A stretch of 64,000 nucleotides of DNA from Scylla paramamosain. Taxonomy: Eukaryota > Arthropoda > Malacostraca > Decapoda > Portunidae. The notes under the pieces were generated by a model. It ran no database searches and had not been told where the DNA came from. It was given only the letters and a program-made list of their open reading frames with translations. Below are positions 28,293 through 41,810 of this stretch, piece after piece. The stretch spans positions 21,435,930-21,499,929 of the forward strand of contig NC_087172.1 of assembly GCF_035594125.1 (NCBI RefSeq), in the 5' to 3' direction. The position numbers were made by a program, and so were the translations under genes. Each line of letters begins with the position of its first letter. Within the stretch, counting starts at the first letter, position 1.

Positions 28293-29255
28293 ACTTGCAA
28301 AACGCCATAATCAATGCATCCTATATGAGAAAACGAAAAGACAGTACAAGAAACTTGTATTATGAGTGATTTTCAGTTTTTTTTTTTTTAGATAAGAAGA
28401 CGCTAAAACACCTTAATAGCAGTCTGTATATGTTTTTATACATTTATAGCTTCAAAATGCCAAAATGCTTCCAAAACCTTTTATATGAGGAAAAGAAACG
28501 AAATTTCCAGAAATATGTGTTTTGAGTGTTTATGGGTGTGTTATGCAGCAAAACGCTAAAAAGCATGAAAACCTATGTTTTCCAGTAAGGGAAAACAAAA
28601 CAACATTACGGAAAACGTGTTTTTTGAGTGCTTTTGAACTTCTTTCGTACCAGAACGCGAAAAAAAAAAATAATGCAAAAAAAAATGCAGTGTTTTGAGC
28701 TACTTACGTAACAAAACGCTAAAACGCAAGCAAAACACTCTATACTGACACCAGAAAAAAACACCAAAAAAGAAGTAATTTAAGAGTATTTGAGCATGTT
28801 ACGTACAAACACAATAAAATGCATGAAAAGTACACTATATTAGAAAACGATAGGATATTACGAGAAACGTGTATTATGGGTGATCTTAAGTTTCTTAGTT
28901 ACCAAAACACTAAAACGCATGGATATCACTGTAAATGGAGAAACAAAAATAAAAAAAAAACATTACCAAAAACATTCATTTTGAGTATATTTCTCTTTGT
29001 TAGTTGCCATAACGCCAAAATACATTTAAATGACCTTCTATTGCGAAAGTAAACGTTTCTTGTAACATGTCTTTTGAGTGTTTTGAGCGTGTTAGGCACT
29101 AAAACTTTAAAAAAAAAAAACATGCAAAACACCCTATATGGGAAAATAAAAAAAAAAATACCAAAAACGTGTCTTTTGAGTTCTTTTTTTGAGTAACCTA
29201 CCTACCAAAACACTAAAATGCACGTAAAACAATCTTTATGGAGAAACACAATAAC

Positions 29256-29430
<175 letters not shown>

Positions 29431-31940
29431 GAGTGTGTGATTTTCAAGTACAAAAAACCTCAAAATCCATGAAAAATACGCTACATGGGAAAACGAAAAG
29501 ACATTATGATAAAAATATGATAATAGTGTTTTTTAGCTTCTTAGGTACCAAACCGATAAGACACATAAATAGCACTCTACATAGAGAAACAAAATAATGT
29601 TACCAAAAACGTGTATATTGAATGTATTTCACTTTGCTGGGTAACAAAACGCAAACATGCATCCAAAGCATCTTCTATAGGGTAAGGAAAAGAGATATAC
29701 GAAAAAGTGTTTTTTGAATGATTATGAGAGCGGTAGGCATTAAAAACGATTAAAATTATTGGAAAACACCCTATATGGGAAAAGAAAACCATTACCAAAA
29801 AAACATCTCCTTTCACTGTCTTTAAGCTACTTCCGTACCAAAACGCAAGATTTCTTGGAAAATATCCTTTATGCAAAAACAAAATAACATTACCAAAACC
29901 AAGTATATTCATTGTTTTTGAGCTTGTTAAGTAGTAAAACGTTAAAATGCATGAAAAGCACACTATATCAAGAAACCAAAAGACATTACAAGAAAAGAGT
30001 TTTTTTGAGTGTTTTTGAGCTTATTACGTATCAAAATGCTTAAAGGTATAAATAGTGCACTATATGGATGAAGAAAAAGAATACCACAAACGTGTATTTT
30101 GAGTGTTTTTAATATTGTTAGATACCAAAAACGCCAAAATGAATGCAAGGAAACGAAACGAATTTACCAGAAAATTTTCTTTTCAATATTTACTCTGTTT
30201 GAGCGTGTTAGACACTAAAACTTTAAAAAAAGGCATATAATTCTTTAGATATATGATACAAAACCACATTACATGCAAAACACACAGTATTGAAAAACAG
30301 AATAATATTACCAAAAACAGCTGAGTGTTTTTTTTTCAGTTTGTTATGTAGGAAAACGCCAAAATCCACACAAAGCTCTTTATATTGAAAACTAAAAGAT
30401 ATTATGAGAAACGTGTATAATGAGAGTTTTTCACTTTGTTAAAAAGCTAAATCGTAAAACGCATAAATAGCACTCTATATAAACAGATTAATATTACCAA
30501 AACATGTATTTTGAGTGTTTTTTTAACATTAATAGGTACCAGAAATGCCGAAATGCTTATAAAGCTCAATATATGGGGGAATGAAATGACATTACATGAC
30601 ACGAATCTTTTAAGGGTTTTTGAACGTAGTAAGCGCCAAAATGCAAAAAAAGCATCATTCTACATGGGAATACAAAACATTACGAAAAACGTGTGTTGTG
30701 TTTTGAGCTTTCTTTTTTGAGCTTATTACGTACGAAAACGTTAAAACACACGTAAAACACCCTTTATGTAGAAACAGAATAACATTACAAAAAAAAAAAA
30801 AAATAAATAAATAAATAAAATAAATAAATAGATAAATAAATTTAAGTGTTTTTCATCTTCTTACATACAAAAACGCCAAAAAGCAGGCAAATTACCGTAT
30901 ACGTGGAATCGAAAGAGACTTTAAGAAAAACGTGTATTATTAGTGTTTTGAGCTTCTTCGGTACCAAAATGCTAAAACGCATGAATAGCACTCTATATGA
31001 GGAAACAGAACATTATCAAAAACGTGTATTTTCAGTGTATTTCTCATTCATTGGTTCAAAAACGCCAAAATGCATTCAAAGCACCTTATATGTGGTAGTG
31101 AACGAGATATATAAAAAAAAAAAAACAGGTTTTGGAAGTGCTTCTGAACTTGTTAGTCACTAAAATGCTAAAAATCATAGAAAGGACCATATATGGGAAA
31201 ACCAAGCAACTTTGAGAGAAACGTCTCTTCTGTGTGTTTTTGAGCATCTTACAAAAAGCAAAAACGTACATAAAATATCCATTATTGTGAAACAAAATGA
31301 CGTTACGAAAAAAAAAAAAATTGAGTGTTTTAAGCGTGGAAAAACGCTAAAATGCATAGAAAGCACCGTATATAAGGAAACGAAACGACATTAAAACGCG
31401 TTTTTTTTACAAGAAACAAAATAATATTACCAAAAAAACAGCATTTTCAGTATTTTTTTAGCTTGTTACGTAGAATAACGCCAAAATGTAAGCGGAAAAC
31501 GAAAGGAAACGAAAGGACATTGCCTGAGACGTGTATTATATGTATGAGTGTTATTGAGCTTTTTAGGTACCAAACGCTAAAACACATAAATAGCTATATG
31601 GACAAACAAGGCAACATTATACAAAAATGTGTATTTTTAGTGTATTTCACAATAAATGCCAAAATGCAAGCAAAACACCCTATATGGAGAAAATCAAACA
31701 ATAATTCAAGAAAATTATCATTTGAGTGTTTCTGAGCGTGTAAGACACTAAAAGGCTAAAAAGCATGTAAATCACTCTATATTGGTTCAAAAGATATAAC
31801 GAAAAACATGTCTTTTTTAGTGTTTTTGAGCTTTTTGCGTACCAAAAAATCAAAACGCATGGAAAACACCCTTTATGAAGACTCAAAATAAAATACCAAA
31901 AACGAGAATTTTGGGTGATTTTAAGCTTCTCACGTACAAA

Positions 31941-31970
<30 letters not shown>
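31941..31970. repeat. (AC)n microsatellite
   Basis: The run lies in an E-class monomer just after the cgtacaaaa box. The mirror copy, a (GT)n run, is near 43,950-43,966. Confidence 0.96.
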
Positions 31971-31971
<1 letters not shown>

Positions 31972-33180
31972 AATGCATACAAACTAACCTAAATGGAGAA
32001 ACGATAAGACATTAGAAAAACGTGTATGATGAGTGTTTGAGCTTTTTAGCTACCTATATGCTAAAACGCATGTGTAACTTGAGCTTCTTAGGCACCAAAA
32101 CATAACCAATATAGGTAACGAAACAGAATTTTATACTGAGAAAGAGAACATTAACAAAGACGTTTATTTAGATTTTTTTTTTTCACATTGTTAGGTACCA
32201 AAACGCCAAGAAGCAAAGCAATCTATATAAGGAAAAGAAATAACGTTACCAGTGACGTGTCATCTGTGCGTTTTTGAGTGTGTTAGGCTCAAAAATGTTA
32301 AAAGCATGGAAAGCACTATATATTGCAGTACAAAATAACATGACAAAAAACGTCTTTTATAGTATTTTTGAGCTTCTTACGTACCAAAACGCTAAAGTGC
32401 ATGCAAAACACACTTTATCTGGAAACAATAAAATCAACAAAAAAATGTGTTTTGAGTACTTTTTAGCTTATTAGGAACGTCAAGATATACGCATATTACC
32501 CTGTATGATGAAATAAACGATATCAGGAACGTGTATTATAAGTGTTTTTCAGATTCTTAGATAACAAAAGACATGTGAAAGCAGTCTACATGGAGAAACA
32601 GAACAATATTACCAAAACGTATATTTTGAGTGTCTTTTCATAACGTTAGTTACCAAAACGACAAAATGCATGGAGAACACTGCATGTAGGGAAACGAAAC
32701 ATTACCAGAAACTTGTTTTTAATATTTTTGAGCGTTTAAGACACGAAAACGCTAAAATGCATGGAAAGCACCCTGTACTGAAATACAAAAGAATATTGCC
32801 AGAAAAGTGTCTTTTGGGTGTTTAGGAGCTTCTTACGTATCAAAATGCTAAAAAGCGCGTAAAACAACCTTTATTGAAAAAATATAACTACCAAAAATTT
32901 GTATCTTTATTTTTAAGCTTGTTAGGTAGAAAAACGGCGAAAAAAAACATGCAAACTACCGTTTGCAGTATTATTAGAGACTTTTTTTTTTATTTATTTA
33001 ATCATTTTTTTTTTTTTTATTCTTGCGTACCAAAACCCTAAAACGCATTAATCGCACTCTACTGTATATAAAGATACGAAACTTTATGTGGGGAAATCAA
33101 ACGACATTTCTAGATACGTGACTCTTCAGTGTTTTTTACGTTTTAGGCACGATGATAAAATAAAAATACCCGATAAACTT

Positions 33181-34085
33181 GTTTTTTTGGAATGTTATTC
33201 TGTTTCTACATGAAGGGTGTCTTGTATGCGTTGTATCGTTTTGGTAAGTACCTCAAAAACAATCAAAGGCACTATTTTGTTAATGGTGTTTTGTTTTCCC
33301 AAATAGGGTGCTTTCCATGCCTTTTAGCATTTTATTGCCTTCTTCACTCATAAACACTGAAAAGACACTTTTCTATAAATCTTATTTCCTTTCTTCATAT
33401 GGGGTGCTTTGCATGCATTTTGGCGTTTTGGTACCTAGGAATGTGAAATACACTCAAAACACACGTTTTTGGTAACGTTTTTTCTGTTTCTATATATAGA
33501 GTACTATTTCATGAGCCAGCGTTTTAGTATCTAAGAAGCTAAAAACCACGTTTCCTACAACGTTTATTCATTTCCCCATGTAGGTTACTTTGCCTGCATT
33601 TTGGTGTTTTTCTATGTAGCAGGATAAAAAAAAACAACTATTCATAATACTTGTTTTTTGGTAATGTTATTCTGTTTCTACATAAATCGTTGTTCTTTTT
33701 TTTTGCATTATTTTTTTTTCGCGTTCTGGTATGAAAGAAGTTCAAAAGCACTCAAAAAACACGTTTTCCGTAATGTTGTTTTGTTTTCCCTTACTGGAAA
33801 ACATAGGTTTTCATGCTTTTTAGCGTTTTGCTGCCTAACACACCCATAAACACTCAAAAGACATGTTTCTGGAAATATCGTTTCTTTTCCTCATATAAAA
33901 GGTTTTGGAAGCATTTTGGCGTTTTGAAGCTATAAATGTATAAAACATATACAGACTGCTATTAAGGTGTTTTAGCGTCTTCTTATCTAAAAAAAAAATT
34001 CAAAATCACTCATAATACAAGTTTCTTGTACTGTCTTTTCGTTTCCTCATATAGGATGCATTCATTTTGGCGTTTTGCAAGTTTT
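33181..34085 (-). repeat. Satellite array, reversed block 4
   Basis: Reversed monomers lie between the switch at about 33,180 and the hinge at about 34,085 (gcaagttttttgcaagttc). The mirror copy is at 41,811-42,755. Confidence 0.9.
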
Positions 34086-34584
34086 TTGCAAGTTCAAAAA
34101 CACCAAAATGCATGCAGAATACTCTATATAAAAACGAGAAAACGTTACGAGAAACGTCCATTATCAGCTTCTTAATTACAAAAACGATAAAACTCATAAA
34201 CAAGACTATATATAAGAACATTTCCAAGGGTGTGTATTTTAAGTGTATTTCACATTATTAAATACCAAAAAGCCAAACTGCATGCACGGCAGAAAAGTAA
34301 GCGAAATTTCTAGAAACGTGTCTTCTAAGTGTTTATGAGTATGTTAGGTACTAAAACGCTAAAAAGCTTTGGAAAGCACTCCATGTAGAAGTGTTTAGTG
34401 TTTTTTCCTACTTATGTACTAAAACCTTAAAATACCTGCAAAACCCTCTTTATGGACAAACAGCATAACTTTACAGAAAACATGAATTTTGAGGGTTTTT
34501 TTTGAGCTTGTTACCTAGTAAAACCAGAATGCATGAAAAGTATCCTATATGGAAAAACAAGAACACATTATGAGAAACGTGTAT
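34086..34584 (+). repeat. Satellite array, forward block 4
   Basis: Forward satellite leads into the 5' truncation point of retrotransposon copy 3 at gagaaacgtgtat. Confidence 0.9.
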
Positions 34585-35942
34585 ATACTATTTCACAACC
34601 TTCTATCTGATCGCCAGTATGGGTTCCGTCAAGGCCGCTCTACTGGTGATCATCTGGCTTTCCTTACTGAGTCTTTACTGAGTCTTACTGGTCATCCTCT
34701 TTTAGAGATTTTGGTGAAACTTTTGCTGTTGCCTTGGACATATCAAAAGCTTTTGATAGAGTCTGGCACAAAGCTTTGATTTCCAAACTACCCTCCTACG
34801 GTTTCTATCCTTCTCTCTGTTACTTCATCTGAAGTTTCCTTTCTGACCGTTCTTTTGCTACTGTGGTAGACAGTCACTGTTCTTCTCCTAAATCTATTAA
34901 CAGTGGTGTTCCTCAGGGTTCTGTCCTGTCACCCACTCTCTTCTTATTATTCATTAATGATCTTCTAAACCAAACTTCTTGTCCTATCCACTCCTACGCT
35001 GATGATACCACCCTGCACTTTTCCACGTCTTTTCATAGACGTCCAACCCTTCAGGAGGTAAACATATCACGCAGGAAAGCCACAGAACCCCTGACTTCTG
35101 ATCTTTCTAAAATTTCTGATTGGGGCAGAGCAAACTTGGTATTGTTCAATGCCTTTAAAAACCCAATTCCTCCATCTATCAACTCGACAAAACTTTTCAG
35201 GCAACTATCCCCTCTTCTTCAATGACACTGAACTGTCCCCCTCTTCTACACTGAACATCCTCGGTCTGTCCTTTACTTATAATCTGAACTGGAAACTTCA
35301 CATCTCATCTCTAACTAAAAACAGCTTCTATGAAGTTAGGTGTTCTGAGACGTCTCCGCCAGTTTTTCTCAACCCCCCAGCTGCTAACTCTGTACAAAGG
35401 CCTTATCCGTCCATGTATGGAGTATGCTCCACATGTCTGGGGGGTTTCCACACATACTGCTCTTCTAGACGGGGTGGAATGAAAAGTTTTTCGTTTCATC
35501 AACTCCTCTCCTCTAACTGACTGTCTTCAGCCTCTCTCTCACCGCCGCAATCTTGCATATCTAGCTGTCTTCTATCGCTATTTTCATGCTAACTGCTCTT
35601 CTGATCTTGCCAACTGCATGCCTCCCCTCCTTCCGCGGCCTCGCTGCACAAGACTTTCTTCTTTCTCTCACCCCTATTGTGTCCACCACTCTAACGCAAG
35701 AGTTAACCAGTATTCTCAATCATTCATCCCTTTCTCTGGTAAACTCTGGAACTCCCTGCCTGCTTCTGTATTTCCACCTTTCTATGACTTGAATTCCTTC
35801 AAGAGGAAGGTTTCAAGACACTTATTCATCAATTTTTGACCACTGCTATGACCCTTTTATGGGACTGGCATTTCAGTGGACATTTTTTATTAGATTTTTG
35901 TTGCCCTTGGCCAGTGCCCTTCCTATATTAAAAAAAAAAAAG
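34585..35942 (+). mobile_element. 5'-truncated jockey-like retrotransposon (copy 3)
   Basis: The plus-strand copy runs from the middle of the reverse transcriptase to the poly-A tail (about 35,930-35,942). The order is YGFRQGRSTGD, GVPQGSVLSP, YADD (34,995-35,006), a frameshift after ISSL (extra base in an A-run, ctaaaaacagc), the C-terminal RHLFINF block with stop at about 35,839, the 3' UTR, and the tail. It has an extra private lesion: a duplicated actgagtctt segment near 34,670-34,690 that shifts the frame, plus another shift near 35,155. The flanks gaaacgtgtat and gagtgttttcgagc show insertion in an E-class monomer next to the attacc box. It is not coding competent. Confidence 0.93.
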
Positions 35943-36180
35943 AGTGTTTTCGAGCTTCTTAGGCTTGAAAAAGCTAATATATATGAATAGCACTCTATAT
36001 GGAGAAAGAACATTACCAAAAACGTGTATTTTGAGTGTTTTTCACAGTTAGTTACCAAAGCTCGAAAATGCATGGAGAGCTATTTTGCAAAAATGCAAAT
36101 GGGGAAAGGAAACGGCATTTTTTTTCTGCGTGTTATATAGCAAAACGCTAAAAAAAAAAAAAACAGAATTTACCCATTTT
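35943..36180 (+). repeat. Satellite array, forward block 5
   Basis: A short forward satellite piece follows the poly-A tail of copy 3. It is shared with 49,467-49,720 (direct) and about 39,715-39,940 (inverted). Confidence 0.9.
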
Positions 36181-36268
36181 ACCGATATTATAAGAAATAT
36201 TACAAGAACGTTTTTGGTACATAAGAAGCTTAAAAACACATATAACAAAGATTTCTTGTAATATCGGT
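36181..36268. repeat. Foldback junction at the palindrome spacer
   Basis: The arms accgatattataagaaat (36,181-36,198) and atttcttgtaatatcggt (36,251-36,268) are inverted copies with one mismatch. The first is forward satellite and the second reversed satellite, so the strand switch at about 36,209 carries its own small inverted copy. Confidence 0.88.
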
Positions 36269-37697
36269 TTGTTTCCCATATACGGCACTTTGCATGAATT
36301 TTTAGCGTTTTTGTATGGAACAATTTAAAAAACAGTGAAAATACAAGAATTTTTGGTAATATTGTTGTTTTTCGATAAAGGGTGTTTTGTATGCGATTTA
36401 GCTTTTTGATACGTAAGAAGCTCAAAAACAGTGAAAACACGTTTTTAATAATGTTGCTATGTATTCCAAAATAGGATATTTTCCATTCATTTTAACGCTT
36501 TCGTGACTAAAACGCTGAAAACACCGAAAGGCACATTCCTGATAATATCATTTAATTCCATAAATAAATTGCATTGCATGTACGAGTATTTTCGCCTTTT
36601 TTGCACTTAACAATGTAAAAAAAAACAAAAAAAAACATGTTTTTGGTAATGTTCTTCTGTTTCTACATATAGAGTGCTATTTACGCGTTTTAGCATTTTG
36701 TTACCTAAGGAGGTCAATAACATTTATAATACACGTTTCTTGTAATATGTTTTTGTATCACAATATAGGGTTCTTTGCATGGATTTTCGCGTTTTTGTAA
36801 TTTAGAAGCTCAAAAAAAAAAAAACATTATCAAAATCCACGGTTTTGATAATGTTATTCTGTTTATTCATAAAGGATATTTTGCATTCGTTTTAGCATTT
36901 TGGTATGGAAGAGTTAAAAACAAGGAGAAGGCGTTTTTGGTAATGTTGTCTTGTATTCCCATATAACGTGATTTACAAGCTTTTCAGCATTTTGGTGCCT
37001 AACACGCTTAAAAACACCGAAAACACGTTTTTCGTAGTGTCATTTTGTTTCACCATATAGAGAGCGTTGTATGCATTTTGGTGTTTTGGTACCTAACAAC
37101 GTGAAAAAGCACTAAAAATAAATATTTTTTTTGGTAATGTTTTTTTTTTTTTTTGTATAGAGTGTTATTCACACTTATAAATACACGTTTATGGTAATGC
37201 TATTTTTTTTTCATAATGGGTACTTTGCATGCATTTTGGCATTTTGGTAACTAAGAATACAAAAAAACGTTTTGGGTAAAGTTGTTCCGTTACTCCATTT
37301 ACTCATTTTTTGCGTTTTAGTACCTAAGATATTCAGAACACAATTTTTGTAATATTTCGTGTTTACTAAAGTACAAATCATTCATAACACGTTCCTCGTA
37401 ATATAAATATTTTTTTTCCAATTCAGGGTACTTTACATGCATTTGTGCCGTTTTTTTTTCTACTTAAAAAGCTCACTCAAACTACTTGTTTTTTTCTTTT
37501 TTTTGTAATGTTATTCTCTTTCTCCATAAAGTGTGTTTTGCATGCATTTTAGTGTTTTGGTTCGTAGAAAAAATGAAAAACACTCAGAAGACACATTCTA
37601 AGTAATGTTTTCTATTCCTAGATAGGGTAAATTTCATGCATTTTATCGTTTTGTTGCCTATTACGCTACAAAAAACACTGAAAATACACGATACTGG

Positions 37698-37815
<118 letters not shown>

Positions 37816-39308
37816 GGCGTTTTATTACCTAACAATGTAAAATTGTTCCTCCATATACAATGCTATTCATGCGCTTTAAAGTTTGCTATCAAAGAAGCTA
37901 AAAACAGTGAAACGTTTCTCGTAATGTCCTTTTGTTTCTCCCATATAGCGTACTTTGCATGCATTTTGGCGTTTTTATACGTAACAAGCACTAAAACATT
38001 CCAATGACTTTTTTATTGCTAAATTTATTTTATTTCTCTTTTATGAACGGTGTTTTCCATGCACTTTAGCCTTTTCATACGTAAGTAGCTTATAAAAAAC
38101 ATTCAAAAGTCACGTTTTTTTTTCTTTATGAAGTTAGTGTGTTTCCCCAAATATGCTCTTTATGCTTTTTAGCGTTTTGGTGCCTAAAACACACATATAC
38201 GCTCAAAAAACACGTTTATAGAAATCTTGTTTCTTTTCCCCATATGGTGAATGTGAACTATACTCAAAATATATGTTTACGGTAAAGTTGTTCTGTTTCT
38301 CCATATAGAGTGCTATTTATCCTTAAGCATAATCATAAGAGGCTCAAAAACACTTAAAATACTCATTTCTCGTAATGTCTTTTCGTTTCCACATGTAAAA
38401 CGATTTTTTTGTTTTTGATAATATTATTTTGTTTTTCCAAAAAGGTTATTTGGATGCGTTTTAGCGTTTTGGTACTCAATTACCTCAAAAACACTGAGAG
38501 GAAACGTTTTACTACTTTTTTTTATTCCCATATAGGGTGATTTCCATACTTTTTACCGAGTAGTTGCATAGCATTGTCTTAAACACTGAAAAGATACGTT
38601 TCTAGAAATCTTATTTCCTTTCCATATATAGCTTGCTTTGTATTAATTTTGGCATTTTGGTTCCTAAGAATGTGAAATACAATTAAAATACGAGTACAAG
38701 TTTTATTAATGTTATTCATTTCCCTATTAAGGGTAATTTGCATGTTTTTGGGAATTTTTGTATGGAACAAGCACAAAAACATTTAAAAATACTTTTTTTT
38801 GTTAATGCTATTGTTTTTCTCTATAAAGTATGTTTTGGATGAGTTCTGCTTTTTGGTACATAAGATAAAAAACATTAAAAATGCATGTTTTTCGTAATGT
38901 TGTTATGCATTCCCATACTGGGTGAACTCCATGCTTTCTATTGTTTTGGTGCCCAACACGGTCAAAAATACTAAAAAAAAACGTTTTCTGGTAATGTCGA
39001 TTCGTTTCTATATATAGAAAGCATTACAATCATATTCGCATTTTGCCTACTAATAATGTGAAAAAAAAAACACTCCAAAAAGCATCTTTTTAATATTGTT
39101 CTGTTTCTTCACATTTTCTTATATTCATGCTTTTTAGCGTTTTCTCACCTATGAAACTTAAAACCACTTATAATACATGTTTCTCGTAATGTTTTTTTTT
39201 TTTTTTTTTTCCATACCGGATACTTTTAATGCATTTTGTAATTTTTTCTATATATTAAGCTAAAAAAAATAAGACTTGTTTTTGGTAATGTTATTTCGTT
39301 CTCCATAA

Positions 39309-39342
39309 TTAAAGAATAATGTCAAAAGACATTATTCTTTAA
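39309..39342. repeat. Perfect 15 bp hairpin
   Basis: The arms ttaaagaataatgtc (39,309-39,323) and gacattattctttaa (39,328-39,342) flank an AAAA loop. A mirror copy with one mismatch lies at about 50,431-50,464. The hairpin sits where most of a monomer is missing. Confidence 0.95.
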
Positions 39343-39940
39343 AGTTGTTTTGTTTTCCTGAATAGGGTGCTTTCTATGCTTTTTAGCGTTTTGACGCCTA
39401 ACACACTCATAAACACTCAAAAGACACTTTTCAGGGAATCTCATTTCCTTTCCCCAAATATGGTGCTTTGTATGCATTTTGGCGTTATAGCACCTAAAAT
39501 GGGAAATACATTGAAATGCTCGTTTTTTGATAATGTTCAGATTTTTTTTTTTTTTTCATATAGAGTGCTATTCATGCGTTTTAGCGTTTAGGTACCTAAA
39601 AACACTGAAAATACTAGTTTCTTTTAATGTCTTTTCTTTTCCCCTCATAGGGTATTTTCCATGCACTTGTGCGTTTTGGTACATAAGCATGTCAAAAATA
39701 CTCAAAATGCTTTTTTTTTTTTTTTAGCGTTTTGCTATATAACACGCAGAAAAAATGCCGTTTCCTTTCCCCATTTGCATTTTTGCAAAATAGCTCTCCA
39801 TGCATTTTCGAGCTTTGGTAAGTAACTGTGAAAAACACTCAAAATACACGTTTTTGGTAATGTTCTTTATCCATATAGAGTGCTATTCATATATATTAGC
39901 TTTTTCAAGCCTAAGAAACTCGAAAAAACTCTTTTTTTTT

Positions 39941-41270
39941 TTTAATATAGGAAGGGCACTGGCCAAGGGCAACAAAAATCTAATAAAATATGTCTACTGA
40001 AATGCCAGTCCCATAAAAGGGTCATAGCAGTGGTCAAAAATTGATGAATAAGTGTCTTGAAACCTCCCTCTTGAAGGAATTCAAGTCATAGGAAGGTGGA
40101 AATACAGAAGCAGGCAGGGAGTTCCAGAGTTTACCAGAGAAAGGGATGAATGATTGAGAATACTGGTTAACTCTTGCGTTAGAGGGGTGGACACAATAGG
40201 GGTGAGAGAAAGAAGAAAGTCTTGTGCAGCGAGGCCGCGGAAGGAGGGGAGGCATGCAGTTGGCAAGATCAGAAGAGCAGTTAGCATGAAAATAGCGATA
40301 GAAGACAGCTAGATATGCAAGATTGCGGCAGTGAGAGAGAGGCTGAAGACAGTCAGTTAGAGGAGAGGAGTTGATGAGACGAAAAGCTTTTCATTCCACC
40401 CCGTCTAGAAGAGCAGTATTAGTGGAAACCCCACAGACATGTGGAGCATACTCCATACATGGACGGATAAGGCCCTTGTACAGAGTTAGCAGCTGGGGGG
40501 TTGAGAAAAACTGGCGGAGACGTCTCAGAACACCTAACTTCATAGAAGCTGTTTTTAGTTAGAGATGAGATGTGAAGTTTCCAGTTCAGATTATAAGTAA
40601 AGGACAGACCGAGGATGTTCAGTGTAGAAGAGGGGGACAGTTGAGTGTCATTGAAGAAGAGGGGATAGTTGCCTGGAAGGTTGTTTCGAGTTGAGAGATG
40701 GAGGAATTGGGTTTTTGAGGCATTGAACAATACCAAGTTTGCTCTATCCCAATCAGAAATTTTAGAAAGATCAGAAGTCAGGCGTTCTGTGGCTTCCCTG
40801 CGTGATATGTTTACCTCCTGAAGGGTTGGACGTCTATGAAAAGACGTGGAAAAGTGCAGGGTGGTATCATCAGCGTAGGAGTGGATAGGACAAGAAGTTT
40901 GGTTTAGAAGATCATTAATGAATAACAAGAAGAGAGTGGGTGACAGGACAGAACCCTGAGGAACACCACTGTTAATAGATTTAGGAGAAGAACAGTGACC
41001 GTCTACCACAGTAGCAATAGAACGGTCAAAAAGGATACTTGAGATGAAATAACAGAGAGAAGGATAGAAACCGTAGGAGGGTAGTTTGGAAATCAAAGCT
41101 TTGTGCCAGACTCTATCAAAAGCTTTTGATATGTCCAAGGCAACAGCAAAAGTTTCACCAAAATCTCTAAAAGAGGATGACCAAGACTCAGTAAGGAAAG
41201 CCAGAAGATCACCAGTAGAGCGGCCTTGACGGAACCCATACTGGCGATCAGATAGAAGGTTGTGAAATAG
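39941..41270 (-). mobile_element. 5'-truncated jockey-like retrotransposon (copy 4)
   Basis: The minus-strand copy has its T-run (poly-A tail) at about 39,930-39,942. YADD is at 40,866-40,877 and GVPQGS is intact. It is the best preserved of the truncated copies: the RT frame is open from about 41,270 to the shared +1 frameshift near 40,553 (ctgtttttagt where copy 1 has ctgatttagc). The C-terminal frame then resumes, with its stop near 40,034. The Met at 41,309 lies in satellite, so the predicted 296-residue protein would be a satellite-RT chimera and not a native product. The 5' end and flanks are the same as in copies 2, 3 and 5. Confidence 0.93.
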
Positions 41271-41810
41271 TATATACACGTTTCTCATAATGTGTTCTTG
41301 TTTTTCCATATAGGATACTTTTCATGCATTCTGGTTTTATTAGGTAACTAGCTAAAAAAAAAAAACCCTCAAAATTCATGTTTTCTGTAAAGTTATGTTG
41401 TTTGTCCATAAAGAGGGTTTTGCAGGTATTTTAAGGTTTTAGTACATAAGTAGGAAAAAACACTAAACACTTCTACATGGAGTGCTTTCCAAAGCTTTTT
41501 AGCGTTTTAGTACCTAACATACTCATAAACACTTAGAAGACACGTTTCTAGAAATTTCGCTTACTTTCCTGCCTTGCATGCAGTTTGGCTTTTTGATATT
41601 TAATAATGTGAAATACACTTAAAATACACACCCTTGGAAATGTTCTTATATATAGTCTTGTTTATGAGTTTTATCGTTTTTGTAATTAAGAAGCTGATAG
41701 ATAATGCACGTTTCTCGTAACGTTTTCTCGTTTTTATATATTATTTTATATATTTTATATATTTATATATTTTTTTATATTCTGCATGCATTTTGGTGTT
41801 TTTGAGCTTG
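41271..41810 (-). repeat. Satellite array, reversed block 6
   Basis: This is the same flank as 27,788-28,292, with a local AT-rich expansion at about 41,735-41,780. It ends at the gcttgcaaaaacttgcaaaa hinge. Confidence 0.9.
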
